A program made the position numbers and the translations under genes. Source: [Lactobacillus] timonensis (GTDB lineage Bacteria; Bacillota; Bacilli; Lactobacillales; Lactobacillaceae). From it: 64,000 nucleotides of DNA. The stretch covers positions 731,388 to 795,387 of the forward strand of contig NZ_LT964761.1 of assembly GCF_900240275.1 (NCBI RefSeq), given 5' to 3'. Positions 29,049-41,074 of the stretch are shown one piece after another (the first letter of the stretch is position 1; each line of letters starts with the position of its first letter). A model generated the notes under the pieces. It saw only the letters and a list, made by a program, of their open reading frames with translations, had not been told where the DNA came from and did no database searches.

Positions 29049-29064
29049 TGTTTCATGTGAAACA
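29049..29064. other. parS-like ParB-binding site
   Basis: TGTTTCATGTGAAACA matches the B. subtilis parS consensus TGTTTCACGTGAAACA at 15 of 16 positions. It starts three bases after the antiporter stop codon. ParB/Spo0J-type proteins nucleate on such sites near the origin. Confidence 0.6.
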
Positions 29065-29080
29065 AATTAAAATATCTACT

Positions 29081-29110
29081 CGTGAGTCTGCTACAGATTC
29101 ACGATTTTTT
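29081..29110 (+). terminator. Terminator after second APC antiporter
   Basis: A 10-bp stem CGTGAGTCTG/CAGATTCACG with a 3-nt loop, followed by T6. Confidence 0.9.
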
Positions 29111-29177
29111 AGTTGGAATGGATAACCAAGTAACATGGTAAAATAGCAACTGATTGTGGCAACACGAGGAGGACATC

Positions 29178-32100
29178 ATGGGTGTTTTAAATTTTGTTCT
29201 GGGGACCGCCGCAGTGGACCACCAGGAAATCTTAGTCAACCGCTTAGCGGAAGAAATTGCCGAACGACCACACGACCGTTATTTTTACATTGTGCCAAAC
29301 CACATTAAGTTCGCTAGTGAGGTTAGTGTTCTCAAAGACCTTCAGAAACGGCAAGGAGTCAGCGGGACTTATGCCCAGTCCCAGGTACAAGTGCTCTCTC
29401 TGAGTCGGTTGGCTTGGTATTTATTACGGGATACCGGAACATACCAAACCCAGGCATTGTCAACTGTTGGCGCTAATATGTTGATGACGAAGATTGTTCA
29501 GGAACACCAGGCTGAAATGGGGATGTATGCTGGTGAAGCAAAGCACGCGGGTTTTGTTGGCCATTTAACTAGCCAGGTTAACCAGTTGCTGTCGTCCCAA
29601 ATTGACCCAGATGACTTACGAAAGATCGCTGACCAGGCACCGCAAAATCAGCAAGGACAAAGCTGGGTTGAACGATTAAGAATCCTCGCTAACGTTGAGG
29701 AATGGTACGGTCAGGAGACACAGCAGTATTCTTCCATTGCTAGCGAGTACCAGCAACTGATTAATGACCTTGACCAGCACGATTTTACGGACTGCCACTT
29801 CTACTTTGACCGATTCACCCAGTTTACTGCTACGGAGCTGGAGGTTGTCAAGGCGATGATTGTTAACGGACGCAGTACGACTATTTCGCTGATCTTGGAC
29901 CGGGCGTACCGACGGCAAACACTACCAGCAGAAAGCAGTCTTTTTTATACTGCAGGTCGGCAGTACGCACGGTTATGGCGCTTTGCTCAGCAGGATGAGC
30001 GGGTGGATGTCCAAGCAGACTTGCGGGCCACTAAACCGCGGGTCGGCGACGACTTACGGGAAGTGGAACGGGCGATGATGACAGTCGCCAGGTACGGGAC
30101 CGATAAGCCGGTTCAGTTGCAAAATTCAGAAGCTGTCCAGTGTTTTGCGGCAGCAGACCGCCAAGCAGAATTAAAGCGGGTGGTGACTGCCATTCGTCAA
30201 CTAGTGGAGGAAGGTCAATACCGTTATCGCGATATTCTAGTCCTTACCCGTCACCTTGATAAATATGCGAACGTAATTGAGCCATTATTTGCCCAGCAGG
30301 ATGTCCCGGTCTTCAATGACCACGAAAAACAAATGGTCAACCACCCCCTGGTTGTCTTGATCCACCAGCTTTTCCAGCTCGTGAAGGTTGGTTTCCGGAC
30401 CGAAACGATAATGGCAATTCTCAAAACAGGGTTGTTAGTTCCTTCAGAAATAACCCTGGATAACGGAAAAACTCTTTCGGTGGCCAACGTTGACAGTAGT
30501 TTAACTGGTAAGGAGCGGCGCAAAGCAGTTGCAAAGGTACAAAATCAGCTGGCTGCCCGCTTTATGAATGATATCTTCGTTACCGAAAACTGGTGTTTGA
30601 AGTACGGGATTACCGAAGACGACTGGTTGGGTGATCGGCCGTGGTACGCTAACTTTAGCGGAGAAAAAGCTAGTTCTGATGCCTACCAAAAGGTTCTGGA
30701 CCGCCAAACCCAGTCACTAAACCGGGTGAAAGACTACGTGAAGGGGATTCTTGTCCCGGTTGTGAACCGGCTTTCGGGATCCCGCGCAGACGGCAGCCAG
30801 CGGCCTACGCTAATGACAGGGCAACAGTTTGCTACGTTGTTGTACCAATTTTTAACAACGGGAACCAACGTGACGGCTCAGCTGAAACGGTGGGCGCGAC
30901 GGATTGTACACCATGACTTAGCAGGTGCCCGTCAATCACAGCAAGTTTGGCAGGAATTGTGTCAGCTCCTCGACCAGTTTGTTGACCTGCTAGGGGATGA
31001 ACAAAAGTTGACCCCGCAAGAATTTGGCGAGATTTTAAATAACGGGATGCAAGTTGCCACTTATTCACAAATTCCGTCGACCCTTGACCAGGTCCTGATT
31101 TCGGAAAGCGGGATCGTCCAGGATAACCACCGTAAGGTTGTCTTTATTATTGGTGCGACTGACGATGTCATGCCAGAAACAAAGAAGTCCAGTGGCTTAT
31201 TAAATGACGCCGAAATTGAACGGATTAATGAGCACAATGAGAAGGTGGGCAACGACCGTTATTTACCTTCCAGTGCCATTCCTCGACTCAAGAATGAACC
31301 GTTTTTAGCCTACCTTTCAATGATGATGGGAACGGAACGTCTTATCATGTCAGCACCTCTCGTTGCTAGTGCGGAAGATAGTAATGGTCTTGATTTATCA
31401 CCATACATTATCGCCGTGGCCAAGCACTTTGGTATGTGGGACGAAGAAAATAAGCGGTTAGTCGATCAGCAACCGTTACTGCCGGGGAGCGCTGCTTCTT
31501 TTGAGCAGGTTAAACCCTTAGTGGGGACGCCCCGTTCAACGATTGGGCCACTCCTGCGGGTGTTACGCCAGGCAAAAGAACAGCAACAGACCGTTACTCA
31601 GCGGCGTCAACGACAGGACCCCGTTGAAGAACGAAACTTACTGGGCACCAATACGGCTTGGGCAGAAGTGTACGGAGCGCTCATCAATATGGAAAGCAAT
31701 GACCAGTGGGAGCAGCAACTATCACATTTGCGGTCAGGACTTTACTACAGTAATCAGACAACATCACTAACGCCGGCACTGGCAAGGGCCCTCTACACAG
31801 TCGCGGACCGAAATGATCCGCACACCCGGCTGTTCCGTTCCTCAATTTCGGGACTTCAGACTTACTACCGCAACCCTTACCAATACTTTCTTCAGTACGG
31901 CTTAGGGTTAAAAGAACGTGAACAACTAGAAATTAAGCCCAGCAACACCGGGACGTTCTTCCATGACGGCTTGGCTGAACTGTTGCATTTGGTACCAGGG
32001 AAGGACTTAACAAAACTCACTGATGACCAAGTGGCAAGGCTGGCGGCACAGTCATCGGCCTTTGCCATTGACCAGCAACCAGACCTTAAACGGTATGCGA

Positions 32101-33005
32101 AACGCTATGCTCGCTTCCGTTTTCAGCTGAACCAGATGAATGGTGTCGTGGCAACCATGGCCCAGGTGCTCAAACTCCAGGCCGAAAATATGGCCGCGGT
32201 TCCGTTTGTCACAGAGCAACCATTTGGTTCCGGCGTAGAACGTGATGAGGACGCGACAACGGTCCTCAACCCGTTTGACAAACCGCTTTCGGCGGTAAGA
32301 GAAGATAGGGCAACCCTCAACCAGAAGCTACTTATCCGTGGACGAATTGACCGGATCGATAAAATTGTCCAAGATAATGGCGACCAGTTCTTGGTCGTGG
32401 ACTACAAGTCGAGTAATCATCCTTTTGACCTGGCTAATGCGATGAGTGGGATTGATCTGCAGATTCTTGCCTACTTAAACGCGTTAAAGGGTCAGCTAAC
32501 AACCTTGGAGCCCCAGGCAAATAACCCGCAGATCGTGGGCGCCAACTACTTACACCTCCACCGTACCCGCTTGGATTATCCATTTAAGCCGGGTGAGCTT
32601 GCCGGCGCAAATAATTACCAGTTCCATGGGGTTATCGACAACCAGGAAGAAGTTATTAACAACCTGTACGGCAATTACAACTTCTTTGGTTTTTCCGTCA
32701 CTAAAAAGGGGACCAGCGAAAGCAGTGGGTCGGTCTTGGCCTCACCGGACGAGTTTGCGGCATTACTCGCGAAGAACCAGCAACTGTTAATAGCTGCTGC
32801 TGAGCAGATCTTAAGCGGGAATGTTAAGCTTCAACCGTACCGGAAAATCATCGGGAACCAGCAGGAAACGGGCCTTGATTACTCTGATTATGCCGATATT
32901 TTCCGCTTTGATAACGTCCTTGACCAGCGCTTGTATAAGTTACTGGAAACTGACAAGGACAAACTGAGGGACCAACTCAAAAAACAGCCCAAGGAGGGAG
33001 ATTAG
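29178..33005 (+). CDS. addB: ATP-dependent helicase/nuclease subunit B (AddB/RexB)
   Basis: 1275 aa. Subunit of the RecBCD-like AddAB complex that resects double-strand breaks. The helicase-like N-terminal part lacks a proper Walker A, as in the RexB branch; the C-terminal RecB-type nuclease has GRIDRIDKI and LVVDYKSSN. The region LQTYYRNPYQYFLQYGLGL, where many AddB proteins have an iron-sulfur cysteine, has none, and no cysteine occurs in the C-terminal part. ATG behind CGAGGAGG. addA follows after two bases. Confidence 0.93.
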   Translation: MGVLNFVLGTAAVDHQEILVNRLAEEIAERPHDRYFYIVPNHIKFASEVSVLKDLQKRQGVSGTYAQSQVQVLSLSRLAWYLLRDTGTYQTQALSTVGANMLMTKIVQEHQAEMGMYAGEAKHAGFVGHLTSQVNQLLSSQIDPDDLRKIADQAPQNQQGQSWVERLRILANVEEWYGQETQQYSSIASEYQQLINDLDQHDFTDCHFYFDRFTQFTATELEVVKAMIVNGRSTTISLILDRAYRRQTLPAESSLFYTAGRQYARLWRFAQQDERVDVQADLRATKPRVGDDLREVERAMMTVARYGTDKPVQLQNSEAVQCFAAADRQAELKRVVTAIRQLVEEGQYRYRDILVLTRHLDKYANVIEPLFAQQDVPVFNDHEKQMVNHPLVVLIHQLFQLVKVGFRTETIMAILKTGLLVPSEITLDNGKTLSVANVDSSLTGKERRKAVAKVQNQLAARFMNDIFVTENWCLKYGITEDDWLGDRPWYANFSGEKASSDAYQKVLDRQTQSLNRVKDYVKGILVPVVNRLSGSRADGSQRPTLMTGQQFATLLYQFLTTGTNVTAQLKRWARRIVHHDLAGARQSQQVWQELCQLLDQFVDLLGDEQKLTPQEFGEILNNGMQVATYSQIPSTLDQVLISESGIVQDNHRKVVFIIGATDDVMPETKKSSGLLNDAEIERINEHNEKVGNDRYLPSSAIPRLKNEPFLAYLSMMMGTERLIMSAPLVASAEDSNGLDLSPYIIAVAKHFGMWDEENKRLVDQQPLLPGSAASFEQVKPLVGTPRSTIGPLLRVLRQAKEQQQTVTQRRQRQDPVEERNLLGTNTAWAEVYGALINMESNDQWEQQLSHLRSGLYYSNQTTSLTPALARALYTVADRNDPHTRLFRSSISGLQTYYRNPYQYFLQYGLGLKEREQLEIKPSNTGTFFHDGLAELLHLVPGKDLTKLTDDQVARLAAQSSAFAIDQQPDLKRYAKRYARFRFQLNQMNGVVATMAQVLKLQAENMAAVPFVTEQPFGSGVERDEDATTVLNPFDKPLSAVREDRATLNQKLLIRGRIDRIDKIVQDNGDQFLVVDYKSSNHPFDLANAMSGIDLQILAYLNALKGQLTTLEPQANNPQIVGANYLHLHRTRLDYPFKPGELAGANNYQFHGVIDNQEEVINNLYGNYNFFGFSVTKKGTSESSGSVLASPDEFAALLAKNQQLLIAAAEQILSGNVKLQPYRKIIGNQQETGLDYSDYADIFRFDNVLDQRLYKLLETDKDKLRDQLKKQPKEGD

Positions 33006-33007
33006 AA

Positions 33008-36000
33008 ATGGACTACACTACCGAGCAAAAAAAGGTCCTCGAAGCGCGGCACCAGGATATTTTAGTGCCGGCGTCCGCCGGTTCGGGGAAAACGACGGTC
33101 CTCGTGGAACGGGTACTGCGACTGTTAGCTGAGGATTCCAGTTTGAACATCGACGACTTCTTACTGATGACCTTCACCAAGGATGCCGCAAAAAACATGC
33201 GGGTAAAGATCCAGCAGGCCCTGGCTAACAGTAAAAACCAGCAGCTGCAACAACAGGCTGAGCGGGTAGCGATGGCTGACATCAGCACCATTCACGCCTT
33301 TTGTCAGGAAGTGATTCGTCGCTACTATTATGTGATTGACCTTGACCCGCAATACCGTCTGATGAGCGACGAAACGGAAAGTGTCTTGTTACAAAATCAG
33401 GCCTGGGATGACGTTCGCGAACAAGAATATATTGCCGATGAAGCAGAAAAAGATGCAGACAAGCGTTACTTTGACCGCCTGGTGGCTAATTTTGCCGGTG
33501 ACCGTAGCGACGACCAGCTTTACAAGGTGGTACGCGACCTATACGATGAAGCAATTGCCAAACCCGAGCCTAAAGAATGGTTAAAGTCGCTCAAGGACAA
33601 CTACCATTTGGCTGGTGACGATGCAGATAACTGGAATTTTTTCCAGCAGCAGCTAAAACCGCGAATGGTTAACGCTTTGACGGTTGATGATCAGTCGATG
33701 GCAGATTTGGCGGATCAGGCGAAAAAGAGTAACCTCGGTGTTTTTGCCGACCAACTCGCCACTGACCATGAAACCCTGGAAAAAATCCTGGCTGCCACAA
33801 ACGCTGGCCAGTGGGAAAAGATTAAAGCACTCCTGGCCCACTCATTTCCACGGGCGAGGACGAAGGGGATCAAGAAGGGCTCCGATGAGAGAGACCAATA
33901 TGATCAGCTGAAGCCGCAACGAGATGCGATTAAAGCGCGGGTTAAGCGGTGGAGTGTCTACTTTACCCTTAGCCAAAAACAGGTGTGCCATTTTTCTGCA
34001 GTGGCCGAGCAATTGGTGGGTAAGTTAGCAGAAGTCGTTGGCGAGTTCATTGACCGTTACCAGGAAATCAAGCGTGACCGCCACCTGCTGGACTTTGCTG
34101 ACTTGGAACACTTTGCTTATAAAATTATGACGGTTGATAACGAAGAAGGACACCGGGCACAAGAAGAATTACGTTATCGCTACCGGGAGATCATGGTCGA
34201 CGAATACCAGGACACTAACAAATTGCAGGATGCGATCTTGAATAGGTTAAAGAACCCCGGCTACAACCACCTGTTTATGGTGGGGGATGTTAAACAGGCC
34301 ATTTACCGCTTCCGGCAAGCCGATCCGACAATCTTCCGCAACCGTAATCAGGAATTCGCTGCCCATCCTGAAAAAGGTTCCAGCATTCCGCTGACGGCCA
34401 ACTTCCGCTCGATGGCAAACGTTGTTAGGTTTATTAACACCATGTTTGGACAGTTGATGGACGAACAACTGGGTGATGTTGACTACGCGAAAACAGCTGA
34501 GCTTAAGTTTGGTGCCAAGTGGTATGAGCAGGGGAAAGACCACCCGGTCGAAATGATGCTTTATTCTGCTAACCACCAGCCAACCGGTGAGGTAGAAGCG
34601 GATAAAATCACTGGTGAGGTCCGGATGATTGCCATGCGGATCAAGCAGCTAGTCCAACAGGAACGGTTGTACGACCCGGCCAGTGGTCAAGAACGGCCAA
34701 TTGAATACCGCGATATTGCAATCTTGTTCCGCACCAAGGGGATTAACAACGCGATTGTGGAACAATTCGGGCTGGAAGATATTCCGGTAACGATCCAGGA
34801 TGTTAACAACTTTTTTGCCTCGACAGAAGTTCGTCTCATGCTAGATCTGTTGAGTTTGTTGGATAACCCTTACCAGGATATTCCGCTTGTAGCTGTTCTG
34901 CGTTCACCACTGGTTGGGATGACTGAACCGGAAATGGCCTACTTGCGCTTAGTTAGCCGTAACGTTCCTTACTATCAGGCACTGGTCAATTACCGGTTAA
35001 ATCAAGATCAACACGTTGAGTTGACTGCTGATCAGGCGGATATCGATACCCATGAGCTTGACGAGAAGGTGAAGACCTTCTTGGATAACTTGCATGAGTG
35101 GCGGCAAGTATCACAACGTCAGTCGCTAGTGAAGCTAATTTGGACGATCTACCAGGAGACTGGCTACCTTGATTACGTCGGCGCAATGCCTGGTGGAGAA
35201 CAGCGGCAGGCAAACCTCCATGCCCTTTACCAGCGGGCTGATGATTACGAACAACGCGGCTACCAGGGTGTTTACCAGTTTGTCCGTTTCATCCACCAGC
35301 TGCAAAAGCAGGATAAGGACATTGGGCAAGCATCACGGCAAGCCGTGGGAAATTCTGTCAGCGTAATGACAATTCATGGTAGTAAGGGGCTGGAATTTCC
35401 GATCGTCTTCCTGGCTGATACTGGCCACCAGTTTAAGAATGAAACGTCGAGTGTGACGATCGATGCCGATGCCGGAATCGGGATTTCAGTGGTGGAACAA
35501 CCGCCAGCGGCAGATGACCAAGCGAAAAAACTAAAGTCAACTGACCTACTGAGTGGCTTTCAGGTACGTTACCAACTCCCTCAGCGGCAGCTGATTGCTG
35601 ACCAGGTGAAACGTGCCGCCCGGGCCGAAGACTTGCGGATTCTTTATGTTGCCTTGACCCGTGCTGAACAGCGGCTGATCCTTACCGGCTCGGTCAATGA
35701 CCACCAGCAGCGGACCATCAACCAATACGTCCGCCAAGTTGCCGAGGCGAGGAATAACAGGCAGCAACTCTTGCCACTAGATATGCGTGTCAATGCCCAG
35801 TCATACTTAAGCTGGTTGCTAATGAGTCTGTCGCGTTACACTGACTTTTCTCCGAAGGAGCAACTATTTGACCAGCAGTTGGAAACTGATAAGCCTCCGC
35901 TGACGACGACAGCAAAATTTGAGGTCAACGAGTACGACCAGCAGGCGGTCAATGAAGGTTTGGCCAAGCTAAAACCGGCGAACACGAATACTGAGCCTCA

Positions 36001-36835
36001 ACAGGAAGGGCAGCCGTTAACTGACGGTGACCGGAAAAAGTTAACTGCCATCCTTGGCTTTCAGTATGGGCACCAGGCGGCCACGGTAGCAACGGCTTTC
36101 GAGTCCGTTTCCATGATCCGGGGGATGGTTAGCACCGACCCTGACGACCCGGAGATGGGGCAGATTGCCTTTGATAAGTCGAAGGCTAAGAATAGTTGGC
36201 AAGATGTCGACGTGCTAGCTAAGCCGCGCTTTGCCCAGGAAAATCACCGGCGGCCGCCACGAACGCTAGTGGGGACGGCTACGCACCTCATCTTTCAAAA
36301 ACTGGCATTAAGTAAGCCGATAACGGTTGAAATCGTTGAAAATGAGGTCACCCGGTTGGTGGAACAACAGCTGATCCCTAGCCAAGAAGTGGCTGCGGCG
36401 ATTGATCTGAACGGGATTGCTGCCTTTTACCAGACGGAAGTAGGCCAAGCATTGCTGGCAGATCCACAGTCCGTTCACCGGGAGCAACCATTCAGCATGG
36501 TTATTCCGGCAAACGAGCTTAATGTAAAGCTTACCGAAGGGGATGGGACCATCCTCGTTCACGGAATTATTGACGGCTTACAGTATCAAAAAGACGGCAT
36601 TGTCCTGTTTGACTACAAGACAGACCTGCGGCGTCGTGGGGAAAGTCAGGAACAATTTGAACAACGGATGCTAGACCACTATGCTGGCCAGCTCATCCTC
36701 TATGCTGACGCATTAAATAAAATGTCGTCTGGTAGTGGGGAACAACTGGCTAATGGCCAGCCGGTTCAGGTTGTCCGTCAGTATCTTTACCTGGTGGCGA
36801 CTCGCACCCTGCTGCCGGTACCATTATTGAAATAG
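33008..36835 (+). CDS. addA: ATP-dependent helicase/nuclease subunit A (AddA/RexA)
   Basis: 1275 aa. UvrD/Rep superfamily 1 helicase: Walker A VPASAGSGKTTVLVERV, LLMTFTKDAAKNMR, DEYQDTN, MVGDVKQAIYRFR, MTIHGSKGLEFP and YVALTRAEQRL. C-terminal PD-(D/E)XK nuclease: HGIIDGL and LFDYKTDL. With AddB it processes DNA ends for RecA loading. ATG behind AAGGAGGGAG, tightly coupled to addB. Confidence 0.96.
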   Translation: MDYTTEQKKVLEARHQDILVPASAGSGKTTVLVERVLRLLAEDSSLNIDDFLLMTFTKDAAKNMRVKIQQALANSKNQQLQQQAERVAMADISTIHAFCQEVIRRYYYVIDLDPQYRLMSDETESVLLQNQAWDDVREQEYIADEAEKDADKRYFDRLVANFAGDRSDDQLYKVVRDLYDEAIAKPEPKEWLKSLKDNYHLAGDDADNWNFFQQQLKPRMVNALTVDDQSMADLADQAKKSNLGVFADQLATDHETLEKILAATNAGQWEKIKALLAHSFPRARTKGIKKGSDERDQYDQLKPQRDAIKARVKRWSVYFTLSQKQVCHFSAVAEQLVGKLAEVVGEFIDRYQEIKRDRHLLDFADLEHFAYKIMTVDNEEGHRAQEELRYRYREIMVDEYQDTNKLQDAILNRLKNPGYNHLFMVGDVKQAIYRFRQADPTIFRNRNQEFAAHPEKGSSIPLTANFRSMANVVRFINTMFGQLMDEQLGDVDYAKTAELKFGAKWYEQGKDHPVEMMLYSANHQPTGEVEADKITGEVRMIAMRIKQLVQQERLYDPASGQERPIEYRDIAILFRTKGINNAIVEQFGLEDIPVTIQDVNNFFASTEVRLMLDLLSLLDNPYQDIPLVAVLRSPLVGMTEPEMAYLRLVSRNVPYYQALVNYRLNQDQHVELTADQADIDTHELDEKVKTFLDNLHEWRQVSQRQSLVKLIWTIYQETGYLDYVGAMPGGEQRQANLHALYQRADDYEQRGYQGVYQFVRFIHQLQKQDKDIGQASRQAVGNSVSVMTIHGSKGLEFPIVFLADTGHQFKNETSSVTIDADAGIGISVVEQPPAADDQAKKLKSTDLLSGFQVRYQLPQRQLIADQVKRAARAEDLRILYVALTRAEQRLILTGSVNDHQQRTINQYVRQVAEARNNRQQLLPLDMRVNAQSYLSWLLMSLSRYTDFSPKEQLFDQQLETDKPPLTTTAKFEVNEYDQQAVNEGLAKLKPANTNTEPQQEGQPLTDGDRKKLTAILGFQYGHQAATVATAFESVSMIRGMVSTDPDDPEMGQIAFDKSKAKNSWQDVDVLAKPRFAQENHRRPPRTLVGTATHLIFQKLALSKPITVEIVENEVTRLVEQQLIPSQEVAAAIDLNGIAAFYQTEVGQALLADPQSVHREQPFSMVIPANELNVKLTEGDGTILVHGIIDGLQYQKDGIVLFDYKTDLRRRGESQEQFEQRMLDHYAGQLILYADALNKMSSGSGEQLANGQPVQVVRQYLYLVATRTLLPVPLLK

Positions 36836-36842
36836 ACAGCAC

Positions 36843-36879
36843 AAAAAACGCTGGATCCTCTCGTGGGACCCAGCGTTTT
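36843..36879. terminator. Bidirectional terminator between addA and guaC
   Basis: ACGCTGG/CCAGCGT with inner TCC/GGG forms a strong hairpin with T's on both sides. It serves convergent addA and guaC. Confidence 0.88.
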
Positions 36880-36895
36880 GCTGTCATGACGGTGA

Positions 36896-37870
36896 TTAGT
36901 AGTCACCATCCATAATTGAATTTTTCACAATGACATAGTCCACTTTGGTAATGGACTTGAGGTCACGGCCACCGGCGTAGGAGATGGAAGACTGAAGGTC
37001 CTCTTGCATCTCCTGGAGGGTGTCAGCAATCGAACCGCGGAAAGGAACTAACATTTGCTTACCTTCGACGTTGCGGTAGGCACCCTTTTGGATTTCAGAA
37101 GCTGACCCCCAGTATTGTTTGTACTGTTTGCCATCAATGGTGATGACGTTACCGGGCGACTCCACGTGACCAGCGAGCATCGAGCCGATCATGACCATCG
37201 AAGCTCCGAAGCGGACAGACTTGGCAATGTCTCCGTTGTGACGGATACCACCATCAGCAACCAGCGGTTTCGAAGCGGCCTTGCTACATAAGCGGAGGGC
37301 TGCTAGTTGCCAACCGCCAGTCCCAAACCCAGTCTTGAGTTTGGTAATGCAGGCTTTCCCGGGACCCACCCCCACCTTGGTGGCATCTGCTCCGGCGTTT
37401 TCCAGATCGCGAACTGCTTCGGGAGTAGCGACGTTGCCGGCCGTCACAAAGCTGTTGGGCAGCTGCTTTTTAATGTACTGAATCATCTTAATGACGTAGT
37501 CGGAGTGGCCGTGGGCAACGTCAATGGTGATGTATTCCGGTATTAAATGTTCGGCTTTTAGCTGGTCAATGAACTCATATTCGCTATCTTTAATCCCCAC
37601 TGAAATGGAAGCGAAAAGACCACGTTCCTGCATCCGGTTCACAAAGTCTAGCCTGGTGGCTGGTTCAAAACGGTGCATGACGTAGTAGTAACCGTGGGCA
37701 GCGAGCCAAGTAGCTAGTTCTTCGTTAATGACACTTTCCATGTTAGCTGGTACCACGGGAATTTTGAAACGCCGGGGACCAAATTGGACGCTCGTGTCTG
37801 CCTCTTTGCGGCTCTTAATTACACACTTGTTAGGAACGAGCTGGACATCATCGTAATCAAAAGTTTTCAT
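36896..37870 (-). CDS. guaC: GMP reductase
   Basis: 324 aa, TIM barrel of the IMPDH/GMPR family without CBS domains. The catalytic cysteine lies in [39 protein letters not shown] and [14 protein letters not shown] are phosphate and substrate sites. NADPH-dependent deamination of GMP to IMP, feeding AMP synthesis through PurA, which is divergently encoded. ATG behind AAGAGAGG. Confidence 0.95.
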   Translation of the reverse strand: MKTFDYDDVQLVPNKCVIKSRKEADTSVQFGPRRFKIPVVPANMESVINEELATWLAAHGYYYVMHRFEPATRLDFVNRMQERGLFASISVGIKDSEYEFIDQLKAEHLIPEYITIDVAHGHSDYVIKMIQYIKKQLPNSFVTAGNVATPEAVRDLENAGADATKVGVGPGKACITKLKTGFGTGGWQLAALRLCSKAASKPLVADGGIRHNGDIAKSVRFGASMVMIGSMLAGHVESPGNVITIDGKQYKQYWGSASEIQKGAYRNVEGKQMLVPFRGSIADTLQEMQEDLQSSISYAGGRDLKSITKVDYVIVKNSIMDGDY

Positions 37871-37974
37871 CGATTAAACCTCTCTTTTTCCTTGTTCAAC
37901 CACCAGCTATTATCTCTAAAGCAGTTAACGGCGTCAAGTTAATTGACCGTACGTTTTTGAAAAAACTTCCGAAA

Positions 37975-37987
37975 AAAGTTCGGAAAA
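37975..37987. promoter_or_regulatory. PurBox-like PurR operator between guaC and purA
   Basis: Reading the minus strand, TTTTCCGAACTTT matches AWWWCCGAACWWT at 12 of 13 positions. A weaker opposed copy (ACTTCCGAA, from 37965) is adjacent, giving a partial palindrome. Its position between divergent purine-salvage genes supports a regulatory role. Confidence 0.55.
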
Positions 37988-38060
37988 GATTGAATCACTG
38001 ATGAATTTTCGGTAAAATCATAAAGTAACTATGGTCTAAATTATTAATGAGGTGAATTAA

Positions 38061-39350
<1,290 letters not shown>

Positions 39351-39372
39351 CTAGTTGACTTTCCACCCTTAG

Positions 39373-39482
39373 ACGTTTACACTAGGACTAATCAAACCTT
39401 TAAATTAGTCCAGTGAGGCTGAGAAGGATGCTTAAACGTTAGAAATATCCACCTTCCAGCATACGACTGGAAGGTGTTTTTT
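39373..39482 (+). promoter_or_regulatory. PyrR-dependent attenuator upstream of pyrR
   Basis: The PyrR-binding loop AGTCCAGTGAGGCTGAGAAG begins at 39407 inside a hairpin made by GGACTAAT and ATTAGTCC. A terminator follows: CACCTTCCAG/CTGGAAGGTG (39450-39476) plus T's. ACGTTTA (39373) can pair with TAAACGT (39433) as the antiterminator. UMP-bound PyrR would favour termination. Confidence 0.9.
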
Positions 39483-39500
39483 CTACTTGAGGAGGAGTGA

Positions 39501-40037
<537 letters not shown>

Positions 40038-40063
40038 TTAGCAAAACCATTTAACTGACCCCA

Positions 40064-40126
40064 GAGAGGGCAAAACGGTGTGCTTTTTTGACATCAGTTT
40101 ACCCGGGGGTAGACTGGTGTTTTTTT
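40064..40126 (+). promoter_or_regulatory. Second PyrR-type attenuator, upstream of pyrD
   Basis: CCCCAGAGAGGGC (from 40069) resembles the PyrR-binding loop. A terminator with a 12-bp stem ACATCAGTTTAC/GTAGACTGGTGT (40091-40120) and T7 follows. pyrD would thus be attenuated independently of pyrR. The binding loop is less canonical than the first. Confidence 0.75.
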
Positions 40127-40135
40127 GTGGTTTGA

Positions 40136-41073
<938 letters not shown>

Positions 41074-41074
<1 letters not shown>

